A DNA stretch of 64,000 bases from Arctopsyche grandis (Eukaryota > Arthropoda > Insecta > Trichoptera > Hydropsychidae). The position numbers were made by a program, and so were the translations under genes. The notes below the pieces were generated by a model. The model ran no database searches and had not been told where the DNA came from. It saw only the letters and a list, made by a program, of their open reading frames with translations. The stretch lies in assembly GCF_051622035.1 (NCBI RefSeq), contig NC_135357.1:20822256-20886255 (forward strand), given 5' to 3'. Numbering within the stretch: the stretch's first letter is position 1; each line of letters begins with the position of its first letter. Below are positions 36,057 through 47,783 of this stretch, piece by piece.

Positions 36057-36790
36057 AGTGGGTTTCTGTATTCCCGGACATTTTCAATTCCCGGGACACG
36101 AGACGGAGCCCGGGATCGTTCCCGGGACACATGTAAATAAACATTGCTATTTCAATTTAATATATATTTTTATTAATAAAAATTATTTATAAAATATAAA
36201 AAAATAAACAATACATAATATATCTCTTAACTGGAAAAAATGTAATTATAAAACTAAACTTATATAAAGTAGCTTCTTAAGAATACAAAAATATTTAAAT
36301 GAGAACCCGAAAGCCTATTCTAAAATTGGTACAAAAATTTCCAGCGATGGAAAAAAAACTCTTTCAGTTTCGGTCGAAGTTGGTTTTATTGGTAAAAGGG
36401 ACGAAAACAATTTTTTAAACTATCGGTTTTTTCTCCTGTCAGCCTATATTTTTAAATTTATTTTTTAAAGTAGAGGTTATTTTTATTTACGTTATACATA
36501 TTTGTCTTTGATAACTTGTTTAATTCTTCATTAAAAGAGTTTCTTCCATTGTGGAATCGTCAATACAAGAAGGATATACTCGCTTCATAATAGTCTCCAC
36601 GTAGGATATACATATGTTACATTCGCTTTTATTACAACATTTATAGAATGTTTTGTTAGGTATAAAATTAGAATTATTTGTGTTAAAAAAATCAGGTTTG
36701 GGCTTCTTCTTTCTTCGATTCTAATTTTCAATTCTCGGAATAATTCATCGTAAGGTCAAGTCCTTCGGAATTAAGATTTTCCAAAAATAG
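36057..36790 (-). mobile_element. hAT transposon remnant, second copy of the left-edge family
   Basis: It starts GGGTTTCTGTATTCCCGGAC, the inverted form of the end at 1,075. It continues in reverse order through the same GC-rich end, the TERVFS-type transposase remnant (about 36,340-36,420) and ATACTCGCTTCATAATAGTC, matching bases 25-45. The far end near 36,790 is not sharply defined. Confidence 0.7.
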
Positions 36791-37248
36791 AATTACAAGA
36801 AACGATTTTGGCCAAATGCACAGAACCATTATAATTTTTTTATATATGTATGTACATATTTACATATATATGTATGTACATATTTACATATATATGTATG
36901 TACATATATCTATGTAAGTGGTAAACCTGATGAAATATCATTGCACAGAACCATTATGCTTTTTTTATATATGTACATATGTATATTGTATGTACATATA
37001 TCTATGTACATAAGTGCTAAACCTGATGAAATATCATCACATAGGCTATGCCAATCAAATTATTCAATAAAAAATAATAATAAAATCTTAAAACCCGAAG
37101 TCAAAATCGAAGTCGAAATCGGAATCGGGAATCGGATAATATGAAAAAAAAATGTTCAAAACCTCGTAAGGAAAAAGGTTTATGAGCTTTGTATGTTTAG
37201 TTTACAAAAACTAATACCTACAATTATGTACATACGTATAAATAAACC

Positions 37249-37800
37249 CCGGTCATTGACCTCGCAACCTTGAATATTATAAATTACATATATATGTAAA
37301 TCACAATTTAAATTTCATTAAATTTGGAACGCTTCCTTTGTCAGTCGCCGTGGTGTACTGGTCTAAAGCGCAGTCGAGCAACAGACCGGCCTGGTTCGAT
37401 CCGCAATCTCAATTTCAGTTTATTTTTCAAATACCGTTAAAATATAAATAACTTTTATTAAAAAATATATATTTAATTGTTTAATATAAAAAACAAAAAA
37501 AAACTTCAAGACCTTGCTAAATAAAATTATTATTCCGTATTTTTATATGGCAAGTACGAAAAATTTTCGATTAATGTTTAAAAAAAAGGTCAATTGAAAA
37601 TTCGATATTGGCTTCGTCGCTCACTCTCTGAACTCAGGTATACCTATAAGAGGATTTATGTTCGCGCGAGGGTACGCGGGTTCTATTCCGAATGAATTTA
37701 TACAAAGTTTAGTTTTTTATCGATTAATCATTATATTAGGCTAGCGTTAGGACACATACACACACACAGACATATACACACACAGAATAGCGTCTTTATA
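37249..37800 (+). repeat. Composite repeat with two tRNA-like modules
   Basis: It matches 22,690-23,240 in opposite orientation. The first module (37,345-37,405) has GTGGTGTACTGGTCTAAAGC and GGCCTGGTTCGATCC. The second (37,640-37,695) has TATAAGAGG and GCGGGTTCTATTCC. Both lie on the plus strand. A truncated third copy of the left edge and first module is at 38,080-38,200. Confidence 0.6.
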
Positions 37801-37804
37801 TATA

Positions 37805-37995
37805 TACCCGTTGAAATTTCAACAGGTGCTTTCGGATTGATGCATGATTTAAAATAAAGTTACAATATGAATAGTAATAATTAATCGGGATCGGAAATCA
37901 GTTATGCCAATTAAATTATGCAATAAAAAATAATAATAAAATTAAAAAACCCGAAGTCAACATCGAATTTGAAATCGGAATCGGATAATATGAAA
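37805..37995 (-). mobile_element. Helitron-like 3' fragment
   Basis: CCCGTTGAAATTTCAACAGG and the following GCTTTCGG ... AATAGTAATAATTAATCGG match the copies at 10,335 and 13,665. Decayed and truncated. Confidence 0.5.
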
Positions 37996-38209
37996 AGTAC
38001 GTATTTTTACATCGCATGATGTGAGCAAAAATGTATGTTTAATTTACAAAACCCAATACTCGCAATTATGTGTAAACAAACCCCGATCATTGACCTCACA
38101 GCCATGAATATTATAAATTACATATATATTAAATTTAGAATGGTTCCTTTGTCCAGCCGTCGTGGTCAAATGGTCTCAGTCGAGCGGTATTATAAAATCG
38201 TACTAATCT

Positions 38210-38890
38210 TGTATTGTGACCAACCTATAAGATATACTGACCATTCGTCAAAATAAAACTGACTATTGAACATTAATACTAACCATTTACGTTTAAATAT
38301 TGACCAGTGTCGTTCTTAGACCCTAAAGCGCCCTCGGGCAATTTTTACTAAGCGGCCCTAGAAATTTTTTTTAAAAAATGGGTTACCATCCTCCTTTTTC
38401 CAGACTTGGGACCGGCAGCGAAGTGGTTAACAAGGTTTCCCAACCCCAGGTGGATTTAAAAATAAATAAAGAAAGTAATATTTCAGAAATGAACTTTCCA
38501 AGCCTTTCTTTCTGCAAAATCATTAGTTAAAGCTGAAAAATCAAGATTTTCAGTAGATAAAATTTCAAAACTGGAAAGTCTATCTTGTGACACTGTAGTT
38601 CGGAAATAAGTTTTAGCATTCTTTTGGCACTCTAATCTAAAATGTTTTAGGGTCTTTGGCGCTCTAATTTTAAATTTTAAAGCACCTTCGGCGCATCAAG
38701 CGGCGCCCTAACATACCGGTGCTCTCGGGCACCGCCCAGCCCACTGGTAAACCGACACTGATACTGACCATTTACATTTAAATACTGACCGTTTAATATA
38801 AATACTGACCTTTTATTATTTATACTGACCACTTGTATACTGAAAGGTGGATACTGACCGTTTAATATAAAATACTGGCCATTTATTAGA
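38210..38890. repeat. Minisatellite 'ATACTGACC' interrupted by a hAT-like insertion
   Basis: Units of about 20 bp around ATACTGACCATTTA occur at 38,230-38,315 and again at 38,755-38,890. The segment between them (about 38,313-38,755) contains GCGCCCTCGGGCA and GGTGCTCTCGGGCACCGCCC and ends CCCACTG, like a decayed hAT element beginning CAGTGTCG. Confidence 0.6.
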
Positions 38891-38899
38891 CTACAATAC

Positions 38900-39942
38900 A
38901 AGCCTTTTATTTATATCCTAAAGTTCGAAAAGCAACACTATGAGTTGTCGACTACGAGTCATTTTATTGTTTCTTGTGATATTGATTCGTATATAAAAGC
39001 AATTCAATCGATCAACCCAGATATGTCAGAAATTGTCTTTATAAGATGTGATTGAATAATTTGCAAATTTAATGTCCAGGAAGGACATTTGAAATTTATA
39101 TAGGTAATATCATTTTTAAAAAAAAAACAATAACTTACCCTTTGGTAACTTTTGCATGCAGGTCAAATTTTACCTTTTATATCCAACATATTATAGTGTC
39201 TATTATGCTAAAAATTCAAAGATTTTTGGGTGAATCATTTTAAATTTTCATCAAAAATATTTACGTTTGCAAAATTTTAAGAACACTTGCTCGACTTAAG
39301 TGGGTCAAAAATGGAAACAAGTAAACAAAACCATGCAAAATGAAAAATAGCTTGTTATTTTTTGCTAATTTATGTCAATAATGTTTAATATGTATTAAGG
39401 TTGTTGATTAGAGACTCATACTGCTTCAGCTCCACCATTTTATTCTTCAAATTTACCTTTCAAAACGCAATCTGTAGTCAGTTCTGCATTTGGATTATAT
39501 TTAGCAATAGTTCATACCGGTAAACGAATCATATTCATTCACCGTGTTATTTGATGCCAAAAAATACCCTTTAAAATAATTTTGTAACTATTCCAAGTAT
39601 ATTTTCTAATTTTGTAAAAAATTCTAGAAAATTATGTATGTATGTATTTGACACAATTTCGTCACGTTCTTTGATATATGCAGGATTAAAACGAATATAC
39701 ATATACAGTACAATTGGATGTTCATATACATATATGTATGTACATATAGATTTCCAAAGATTTTTTGAATCCTCATGTTTAATTAATCATCTTATTAAGT
39801 ATGTACATAATTTAAATGTAAAATCTATATTTTCGTCAACCAATAGCAAAAGTGCTATAAAAATGAATATTGTCATGTAATTTTAAAGGTACATATACAT
39901 GTACAGGATCAATAAAAAATATGAATATGTGTCTAATTAGCA
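38900..39942. other. Intergenic; hAT fragment at 39,060-39,170
   Basis: CCAGGAAGGACATTTGAAAT and CTTTTGCATGCAGGTCAAAT match the inner part of the MITE at 41,635-41,989. The rest is AT-rich without coding signal. Confidence 0.4.
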
Positions 39943-39948
39943 TTTATT
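39943..39948 (-). terminator. Polyadenylation signal of the ZAD zinc-finger gene
   Basis: AATAAA on the minus strand (GCAATAAATGC), 30 nt past the stop codon at 39,978. Confidence 0.6.
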
Positions 39949-39977
39949 GCATATTTTTATGATACAATTACATAATT

Positions 39978-42906
39978 TTACTTGGTATTGTCATAAATAA
40001 CCTCTTCATCTTTACTAATATTATGACTATCAACTAATTGATTTAAATCAATAGAAGTATCTTCTGCTTGCAGACTGTTGATTCTCATCGAATTTTCTGA
40101 TTGTTGGGACTGTTGAAAATCTTCAAGTTCATTCATATTAAGAGAATGTATACCAGCTGGTAGTTTAACAACTGTAACTACTGGACTTAAACTATCTGAT
40201 TCCTTGTCAACTACTGGAGACACTGATGTCGAATTTTGCCTAGAGATCTCGTTTTGAATATTTTTTACCTGGAAAACATAAGTGAGAGTAGATTAAAATT
40301 TTTAACATGAAAAATCTATGACCTTCGAATGATTATCAAACCTGCAGCGTTGGAGAATTCTTGGTGGAAGTTATGACATTGCTACTGTGAGTACGCATAT
40401 GACCTACGAGAGCTCCGCTGGAATGGTAACCACGACGGCAAACGTTACAAATGTAAGGACGTTCTCCGCTATGGATACGAGAATGAACACGCATCCCTCC
40501 CGATGTGGTAAAACCGCGACCACATTCCTTAAAATTCCAATGCAAAATTAATTCGTGTGTTTCATAAATTTTGATAAAAATATAAACATGCAGCTTGTAT
40601 TTTACCGAACAAACATAAGGCCGATTTTTATCATGCGTGCGTAAATGAACAGTTAGATCGCGAGCAAATGGAAATGAACGTGGACATCGAGAACATTTAT
40701 TTGATTTAGCTGCGGTGTTGTGTCTTCGTATAATATGCACACGTAGGTGTTCAGCACGATTAAAGCCACAATTGCAAATTGTGCACAGATGTGACCTGAA
40801 AAAATATTAAAGAATTTCGAATTTCATTAAAAAATCAGAATTTATACGTTTGAATACAATATGGATATTTACCTATCGCCGGACGAATGTGTTTTTATGT
40901 GAGTTTCTAAAGAACTTGTTAATGGAAATGATTTTTCGCAATGTGGACAAGAATATTGACAAGTATGACTCTAAAAAAGAATGAATTTTGTAGATTAATA
41001 TGCTGACATTGTTTCCATAGTTTCCATGTGCATATTTTCGTTGTTTACCTTCGGGTCTACCTCACGGGCCGGAATGTGAAATTATCGAAAACGCAAATAT
41101 CGGAAGGCAAAGACCGAAAGATTTGCGCGAGCAGGATACAACAGGAACAAGAGGAACAGACTTTTCCTCCCGTATTAATATGCGCGCGCAGAATTATGTT
41201 CAGAAGCCTGTTCCTCTTGTTCCTGTTGTATCCTGTTCGCGCAAATTAAGTGAGTATGTACCGTTTACCATGCACCCTTTTTTTTTTGATCTTTCGACTT
41301 AAAATCTTTCGATTTTCGATCTTTGCCTTCCGATAATTGCGTTTTCGGTAATTTCACATTCCGGCCCGTCACGGAGACCGGTTTACCTTCATATGTTGAT
41401 CGAGTTGTTGGAGGGTTTCGGCAAGAAAACCACATATGTTACAGGCAGATATGAAATGATCTTGTGATGAACCTACATCCTTGGCGTCTATTTGTCTGTG
41501 TTGGGCGTGCATATGTTTATTTAGGTTGTAAGGAGCATTAAACGTTTTACCACAAACAGAACACATAAGTCGATCCTCTGGAATACAAAATTATAATACC
41601 ATATATGTACACACTTGAACTTAGCCCCTTCCATCAGTGGCGTAACTACTATGACGCGGGAGTATGCAGTGCATGCGAGCCCTTAGGGCCGGAAGGATCT
41701 CCAAATATTAATAAATACATTTAAAAAAATAAACTTATAATTAAAAAATAAAGGAAAATCGATTTCACTAAATGAAAACAGTCAAAAGTAAGTATAAAAA
41801 AATTCTGACTTGACGAACTTGCAATATTAACAAAGAAGAAGTTCAAAAAATGTCTTTGAAAGATGTGTTTTTACATATAGGCTAGGAAGGACATTTAAGA
41901 TTTGGAAGTTTATTTATTTAATTGAAAAAAATAGGGGGCCCCTTTTTTAACTTTTGCATGCCGGTCAAATTTTTCTAGTTACGCCACTGTTTTCCACTGA
42001 TTTTTTAAATTCGTTAAAAAAATTATTGTTCAGACTACTTCATTTCTAAAATACTAGTGTAGCAATAAAATAAATATATCTCAATATCGGTTTAATATTC
42101 AGTTCCGTAAACGGAATTCTGTTTCAGTTCCGGATCTCAATTATATTTTCAGTTCTGGATCCGGGTTCTTGTTTCAGTTCCGATTAGCCATGTTTAAGCG
42201 GTTTTTATTACAAATACCATACGAAGCCGGGTAAAACAACTAGTATGATATAAAAAAAAGTGTGCAACTATACGTAAATAAATAATATTAATAATTTCGT
42301 AAGGTATGATATATTTCAAATCTGGAAGATGTAGTGCTAAAAGACATTTCTTGCATTCCCGAGTATGTATTTAATTCCATTATTTTTCTTGTGTTTTGTA
42401 CATGTGTACTTTGCACAATCTTGCATTTTTTTTCTATTTGTGGTATGTCTTGGAAAATAGCTCCAAGTTTTGCATTATTATAACTTCGATTATAACATGG
42501 AAGGGTGATACTGAGCAAAATCTGTTCTGCAATATCCATACGAAACTAAGAATTTTCTTTTTTCTTTTCATTGGATAATTTTGAATACAATATATAAGAA
42601 ATAAACATAGCCATTTCAAAAATGTAAAAGAAAAAAATTTCTATATATTTTTAAAAAATTCCTCATTACTGGAAAACATTCCAATGCCTGATCTACTCCT
42701 CCCATGCCGTGGTAATAATCGATGATACATTTTGGTTTGTAAATATTATTTTCTTCAGTTCCCACATTTTTGATTCTTCTTTTTTAGTTTATCTATGTAC
42801 GTAGTAACAATAGATGAAGTTTTGTGATAATGCAAAAATTCGAACTCGAGATTTTGACTGATTCGAACTCGAATCGATCACTGATCACGTTTTCATGATC
42901 TAGAAA

Positions 42907-42953
<47 letters not shown>

Positions 42954-45777
42954 TGTGTATTTTGGGGATATTTTGAACACCGTTAGTCCTATCGAACTGA
43001 AACTTGGTATTGAGAACTTAAAGTCGCCATTAAAACTAATAATAATCAAGTATCTGATTGCTATTTTTAATTTTGACCATAAATATTAACAAAAATGATT
43101 GATACCTGAATGTATTTTGAAATGCACTTTGAGTTCTGTAACAGTAATAAATTTTTTTTCGCAATTCTTGCATGAATATGGGCGAATATCTAAATGTCGA
43201 CGTATATGAACATTTAGTCTGTAAAAAAGTAAATAAACGTGAAAAATAAATAAAAAACGTGACAAAATATATGTAAAATATATACAGAATTAAATTAACC
43301 TATCTTTGGTAACAAAGGCTCGTCCACATTTTTGACACAAAAAAGGTAAATCTCCCGTGTGTGTTCTCTCGTGATTTTGTAAATGATGTAAAAGGTTAAA
43401 ACCTGCAGAAATAATTGAACATTACATAATTTAAATTGTTATTTTATATATTGAAGCGCTGTATGAATAAATGAAAATATACCTTTGTGGCAGTGTTTAC
43501 ACTGAAATCGTTTGGTCAATTTGTGCTGTATCATGTGTTGCCGAAGATTTCGAGAGTGTTTGAATGTCTTGTGACAAAAGCGACACTCGTGTGTACCACT
43601 AGAATGATTTACATTAGTATGTACTATCAATTCATGCTCTGTAGCGAAAGTCCATCTGCATCTACCGAACTAATATAAAAAAAACGTTACTTTTATTTCA
43701 ATCACAAAAGATATATTATTTTAATAATGAGGTAATATAAATACTGTATATTACCTCATTATCATTATTATTAACAATGTATGTATATGTATACTTGGCA
43801 ATAATATGGTTTGTCGGGATCATGAGTAGCTTCATGCCGCTGTAAATCATTCAATTTTCTGAAGCATTTTCCACATATGCTGCATTTGTGCTTCAATTTT
43901 TTGATTTCTACATCGAAATGTTTTCATACAATTATTTATAGTAAAAACAAAATTAAAATCATGTTTTAATATATTATATACTCTACCATTTATTTTTACT
44001 TTATCTATGAGATCTTTTATTGGGTTGGTTTCTATGGAATCATTATTGATGAATTGTTGAATATTTGATAATTCTTCATCCTGAACCATATCTATAATTT
44101 CATCTAGAATAATAAAAAATAAAATGCTTTTAATTAAAATCAAAATTGAATAAATGTATAATATTTCAATGTGGTCCAACCTTGATTTTGTTGCATTTCA
44201 ATATCTAAATATGCAGGTGAATTTTTTTCTATTGCTGTTGAATTGGGCGATTCTTTGACTTTCATGAAATGCTTATCAATCAGATGTGACTGAAAATTGT
44301 ATAATACATTGTATAATTGTTGCTATTGTTAAACCAATTATTATAATAATATGTAAATAACCTGGAGAGATTCTACATCAATAAAAAGCTGTCGACATGA
44401 ATAACAAAATAAGTCATTCGATTTTTCATCAATTTTTTTTTCAATATTTTCTTTGGTATGTAACTTCTGTTTTTCCTGATCTACCAAACATATAAAGTAA
44501 ATAAAATACTACTAATTATAATACCACAAATATTAATATCTTATCCATTTGTATATAAATATATAAATACATATAAAACCTAGTTCATTTGTAAAATTTT
44601 GATTGCCATCATCGGTAATCATATTTTCCAACTTGTTAAGAGACACTTGAACATCACCGGGCGAATGTCTTGCCATGTGAAACCGTAAGGTACGGATATC
44701 GCACCATCGGCTTCCACAATAGCCGCATTGAAATCTTTCTAATTCATTGTGCATCTGTCTGATGTGCGGATTTATGTGTCTAAAATTAATTTATGGATTG
44801 ATTTATATGTATATGTATGGAATATCAGTTGATAAATTAATAATCTTATACCGTTGATGAAGAAAAGTTATGCTGCAATAACGACACTGCAACTTATCAT
44901 TGATGTGTGATTCGGTATGTTTCGAATTATGCTTGTCGAGTTCATTCCAACTAAGGAAATGAAGATCACATTTCCGACATCCAAATACTAAAGAGGTTGA
45001 TATTCGTCTATTTTTCTATAAATACCAACAAAAACATTGATTTTCATAAAAAAAAATTGTAAAGTAATAATTAAATCATTAACTGACTTTCTTTATACTA
45101 TTTATACATTGTATTTTTAAATCTTTATCCTTTAATTTTAATTTTAAAACATCACAGGCAGAACTTCTTCCAAGTTTTTCAGTTGCAAAATTAAAATCAC
45201 TAGAAACGATGGAATCATCTGAAAACGATGGAATCAATAAAAACTTAATTTTCTCAAGATGTACTTTATTGTGATTCTAAAAAAATCTTAAATAACTCAC
45301 CGCCATAATTTACATACAATGAAGCATTTTTATTTTCATCGTCCATTTTATGTGCGATATTGGAATCGACATCAGAAAGTGGATCTAGTAGAAATTGACG
45401 TAAGCTAATGTCCGCACTTTCACATTGGCTCTTGAAAGAATATAATTTAGTTAACTGAGTTGCACAAGACTCACAAAGTTGAGCAGGTAAACCATCATTT
45501 TCAGTAATCTAAAATGTATATATTTTATATATGTATATTATCTCAAATAGTATAGTTTAAATATCTCACAAAGGCCAAAGGTTTGGTCGCCCGTCCTACA
45601 TATAATTAAATGACAAACATTGACATAACATACCACAACTTTAGTGCAAGACATGATCATTTCATAAAATCGTGGTGAAAGGCCTTCTTCAGTAATAAAA
45701 AGCCCTTTCATTTTAGAACTCTCTTTTAAGCAAATTCTACAAATTTTATCTAAACTCAATTTAACACTGCTATTCAT
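39978..45777 (-). CDS. ZAD C2H2 zinc-finger protein, 17 exons, 887 aa
   Basis: Coding exons, 5' to 3': 45,634-45,777; 45,301-45,508; 45,088-45,218; 44,852-45,015; 44,580-44,779; 44,362-44,480; 44,181-44,289; 43,987-44,103; 43,795-43,907; 43,483-43,669; 43,300-43,402; 43,106-43,218; 41,387-41,577; 40,873-40,970; 40,606-40,795; 40,342-40,527; 39,978-40,268. They sum to 2,664 nt and stay in frame. The exon 3 donor is GTCAGT, a weaker site. Residues 13-63 hold a ZAD domain (KICRICL ... LCESC), the insect zinc-binding dimerisation module. Then come 17 C2H2 fingers in clusters, e.g. [25 protein letters not shown], [25 protein letters not shown] and a last pair with the HSGERPY linker. The tail is acidic and Gln/Ser-rich. 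Likely a nuclear DNA-binding regulator; target unknown. A MITE sits on the donor of exon 13, and introns carry other transposons. Confidence 0.93.
41053..41380. mobile_element. Fold-back MITE inserted on a splice donor
   Basis: The two arms, from GGGCCGGAATGTGAAATTA to TAATTTCACATTCCGGCCC, are long inverted copies, with CAGGAACAAGAGGAACAG and its complement near the centre. The flanks GTTTACCTTC (41,043-41,052 and 41,381-41,390) are a perfect 10-bp direct duplication. On the minus strand this is GAAGGTAAAC, the exon 13/intron junction of the zinc-finger gene. A second copy is at 58,947-59,324 with a 9-bp duplication. A 9-10-bp duplication fits a Mutator-like (MULE) family. Confidence 0.9.
41635..41989. 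mobile_element. hAT-type MITE in a zinc-finger gene intron
   Basis: The terminal repeats CAGTGGCGTAACTA and TAGTTACGCCACTG are perfect inverted copies and typical of hAT. The flanks are only loosely similar, so the insertion is older. A fragment of the same family is at 39,060-39,170. Confidence 0.8.
42100..42243 (+). mobile_element. Helitron-like 3' end with minisatellite, in intron 12
   Basis: CAGTTCCG-type minisatellite units at 42,105-42,185 lead into CCATGTTTAAGCGG and ACGAAGCCGGGTAAAACAAC and CTAG before T, the Helitron terminus of the 15.7- and 55.7-kb family. Confidence 0.65.
42790..43020 (-). repeat. Dispersed repeat with (GT)n, in intron 12
   Basis: Reverse-orientation copy of the family at 28,045 and 35,570 (ATAGATGAAGTTTTGTGATA ... 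ACCGTTAGTCCTATCGAAC), with a GT microsatellite at 42,908-42,953. A Cys-Val frame here is an artefact. Confidence 0.75.
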
Positions 45778-45917
45778 TTTTTTTTCGCTGTTTATTCAAC
45801 GTAGCAAAACAAGTATCTCCTGCTACCATTTCACTGAAGGTTATGTGTCAAAATGGCTATATATAGTGTTGCCACAAATATATAGTGCTGCCACATTAAA
45901 AAATTAATGCTTTCATT

Positions 45918-46271
45918 GGTTTGGTAACAATTTCACGGTTCGGTGATTACTAGTCAAATGTGAACCTGTCACAGGACAACCGGTCACGAGAAAACTGGTC
46001 ACACCCTATAATCGGTCAACCAGTTTTCTCGTCTGTGACCAATCTAGAGCGACCGGTTGTCCTGTGACTAGTTCACATATGACTAGTAGTCCGTTTACCC
46101 AATTTCACACATCACGAAAATTTCTTACGCAGAATATCTAGCACTTAGAAATTCCATCCACCGAAACTTATCCACCGGAACTATCACACTTACGAGAATT
46201 CTAGTGCCAAATATTCCGTATTCAGAATCGTCCTGTGCGAAATCGCGAACGTGTGAAATAGTCTGTTTACC
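45918..46271. mobile_element. Fold-back MITE (type 2) split by a second MITE (type 1)
   Basis: The outer element runs from GGTTTGGTAACAATTTCAC, continues after the insertion with ACATCACG, and ends AATAGTCTGTTTACC. It corresponds to the element at 60,525-60,720. The inner element (45,937-46,100; GGTTCGGTGATTACTAGTC to CTAGTAGTCCGTTTACCC) is flanked by the perfect 8-bp duplication AATTTCAC (45,929-45,936 and 46,101-46,108). It lies just upstream of the zinc-finger gene. Confidence 0.8.
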
Positions 46272-46950
46272 TTTATTACTATATTAGCACTTAAAATATT
46301 TTTCCCATAGTAATACCTATTTACAAGATGGCAATATTGTCTTTGCTTAGTAGAATGTCATACAAATTAGCCTCGTGTAAATGCAGCATAAGCAAAGTAA
46401 ATACCCCAGTAAGCAAAGTCAAAAGATGTAATATATTATTATATTTAGTTGCAATTAAATTCATCCAAATAATTCAAAAGCTTTCCGCGAAACCTACGTA
46501 GACGGGAAGGGGGATTTCCGGGTCGGAGTGAAAGATGCAGTGAGTAGTAATGGCAGAAGTAGTTAATTGTTCTGAGGGCTTGTTTTTTTTTTTTAAAAAC
46601 GTGCCGGAACTCACTTTTTGTCAAGCTTTTAGCTAAAGAAAATTATATTCAAATTAAATTTAAAGCAGCTTTTATAGCTATGTCATAATAGGGACGTAAA
46701 GGAATGAAATGACGGGATGCATTGATCCAAGTTGATCAATTTCAGAGGCCGCCGTTTACCGCTTTGGGCCAATGATAATGTGTCGATCTGTCGAAGAAAT
46801 CACGCCGTTCAAAGAAACAAACGGCACATTTAATCATATAAGGAGTGTAGTTATAACCCTCTTTGTAATTATGTATAATCCTTTTTAATTTTAAGTTACA
46901 AATAAATTGACAAAATTGAACAACCGGAAGTTGAAATTTTATCTAATTAA
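46272..46950. other. Intergenic DNA upstream of the zinc-finger gene
   Basis: No coding signal. The segment at 46,490-46,860 is unique-looking and less AT-rich; 46,900-46,950 is the start of a 'CCGGAAG' repeat fragment. Confidence 0.35.
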
Positions 46951-47537
46951 CCCTTTGAGTGCTGACGTCTTTTCTGTTGAAAGTCCACCACGCTGATAAT
47001 TTCGCCAACATTTCCAACTAGAATTATTTAGAAATCTGATAGAAAACATGTATAAAAATTGAAGCTAATCCAAACAAACCCTAGATCACTACCGTAGATA
47101 ACTACTACCGAGGATTTCGAGTTTTGTAAAGGTGTGTTTAAACTCTGTAATATATCTTGCAACAATATAAAATAAACAAAACAAATGTATTAATGAATGT
47201 ATTTTTCCAAAATTAGTTCTATCTTCTTCATTTTTGTTAAAATGTAATGCTCACAATCTAAATGTCAAGCCACAATCTAAAATACTAAACAGTTCCATCG
47301 AGAAATTCTGCTATGGTTATAAATTCAGAAATTCAGGTGTAAACCAGTCTTTATAAACATTGACACGGTATATACGACCCATATTCATTGCATTGTTTTC
47401 GATGCTACCTGGAAAGGCTTAGTGGGTAGTATTCTTGTTTACGTTGTACATGCTCAAAATATAGCGCCTATCGGCGTTTTTCAGGTCCATGGACTTGATG
47501 GTAAAACGCCGACTAGCGTTGGTCAGCATTCAAAGGG
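46951..47537. mobile_element. Non-autonomous piggyBac-like element (587 bp)
   Basis: The terminal repeats CCCTTTGAGTGCTGAC and GTCAGCATTCAAAGGG are inverted with one mismatch and flanked by TTAA on both sides (46,947-46,950; 47,538-47,541), the piggyBac target duplication. No transposase frame. It is inserted in a fragment of the 'CCGGAAG' repeat: sequence before and after rejoins as ATCTAATTAAATATCC. Confidence 0.88.
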
Positions 47538-47584
47538 TTAAATATCCAATATTTCTCAAACATGTACATATGTATATAGCCAGT

Positions 47585-47760
47585 AGAATAGCTTGGTGGT
47601 TAAGTTAATGCTAACTACCGAGAAGTCCCGAGTTAAAGTGCTAGTTTCATCTCGATTGAAAATAATTTATTCAGAGGATTTCTGAAGTGCTGATGGTCTT
47701 ACTTGAACGTTTGTGACCCCAAGTCGATCGTTTCTTATTTTTTCATACCATCTTTATCTT
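47585..47760 (+). repeat. tRNA-derived SINE-like repeat
   Basis: AGCTTGGTGGTTAAGTTAAT resembles an A box region and CCGAGTTAAAGTGC a decayed B box. The tail CAAGTCGATCGTTTC matches 17,725-17,740. Confidence 0.45.
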
Positions 47761-47783
47761 CTGGTCAGCTGCGAAGGTTTGAT

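Noticed and set aside
37340-37410. tRNA gene
   Set aside because: A and B box-like motifs are present, but the cloverleaf and acceptor stem do not close; better read as a SINE-like head.
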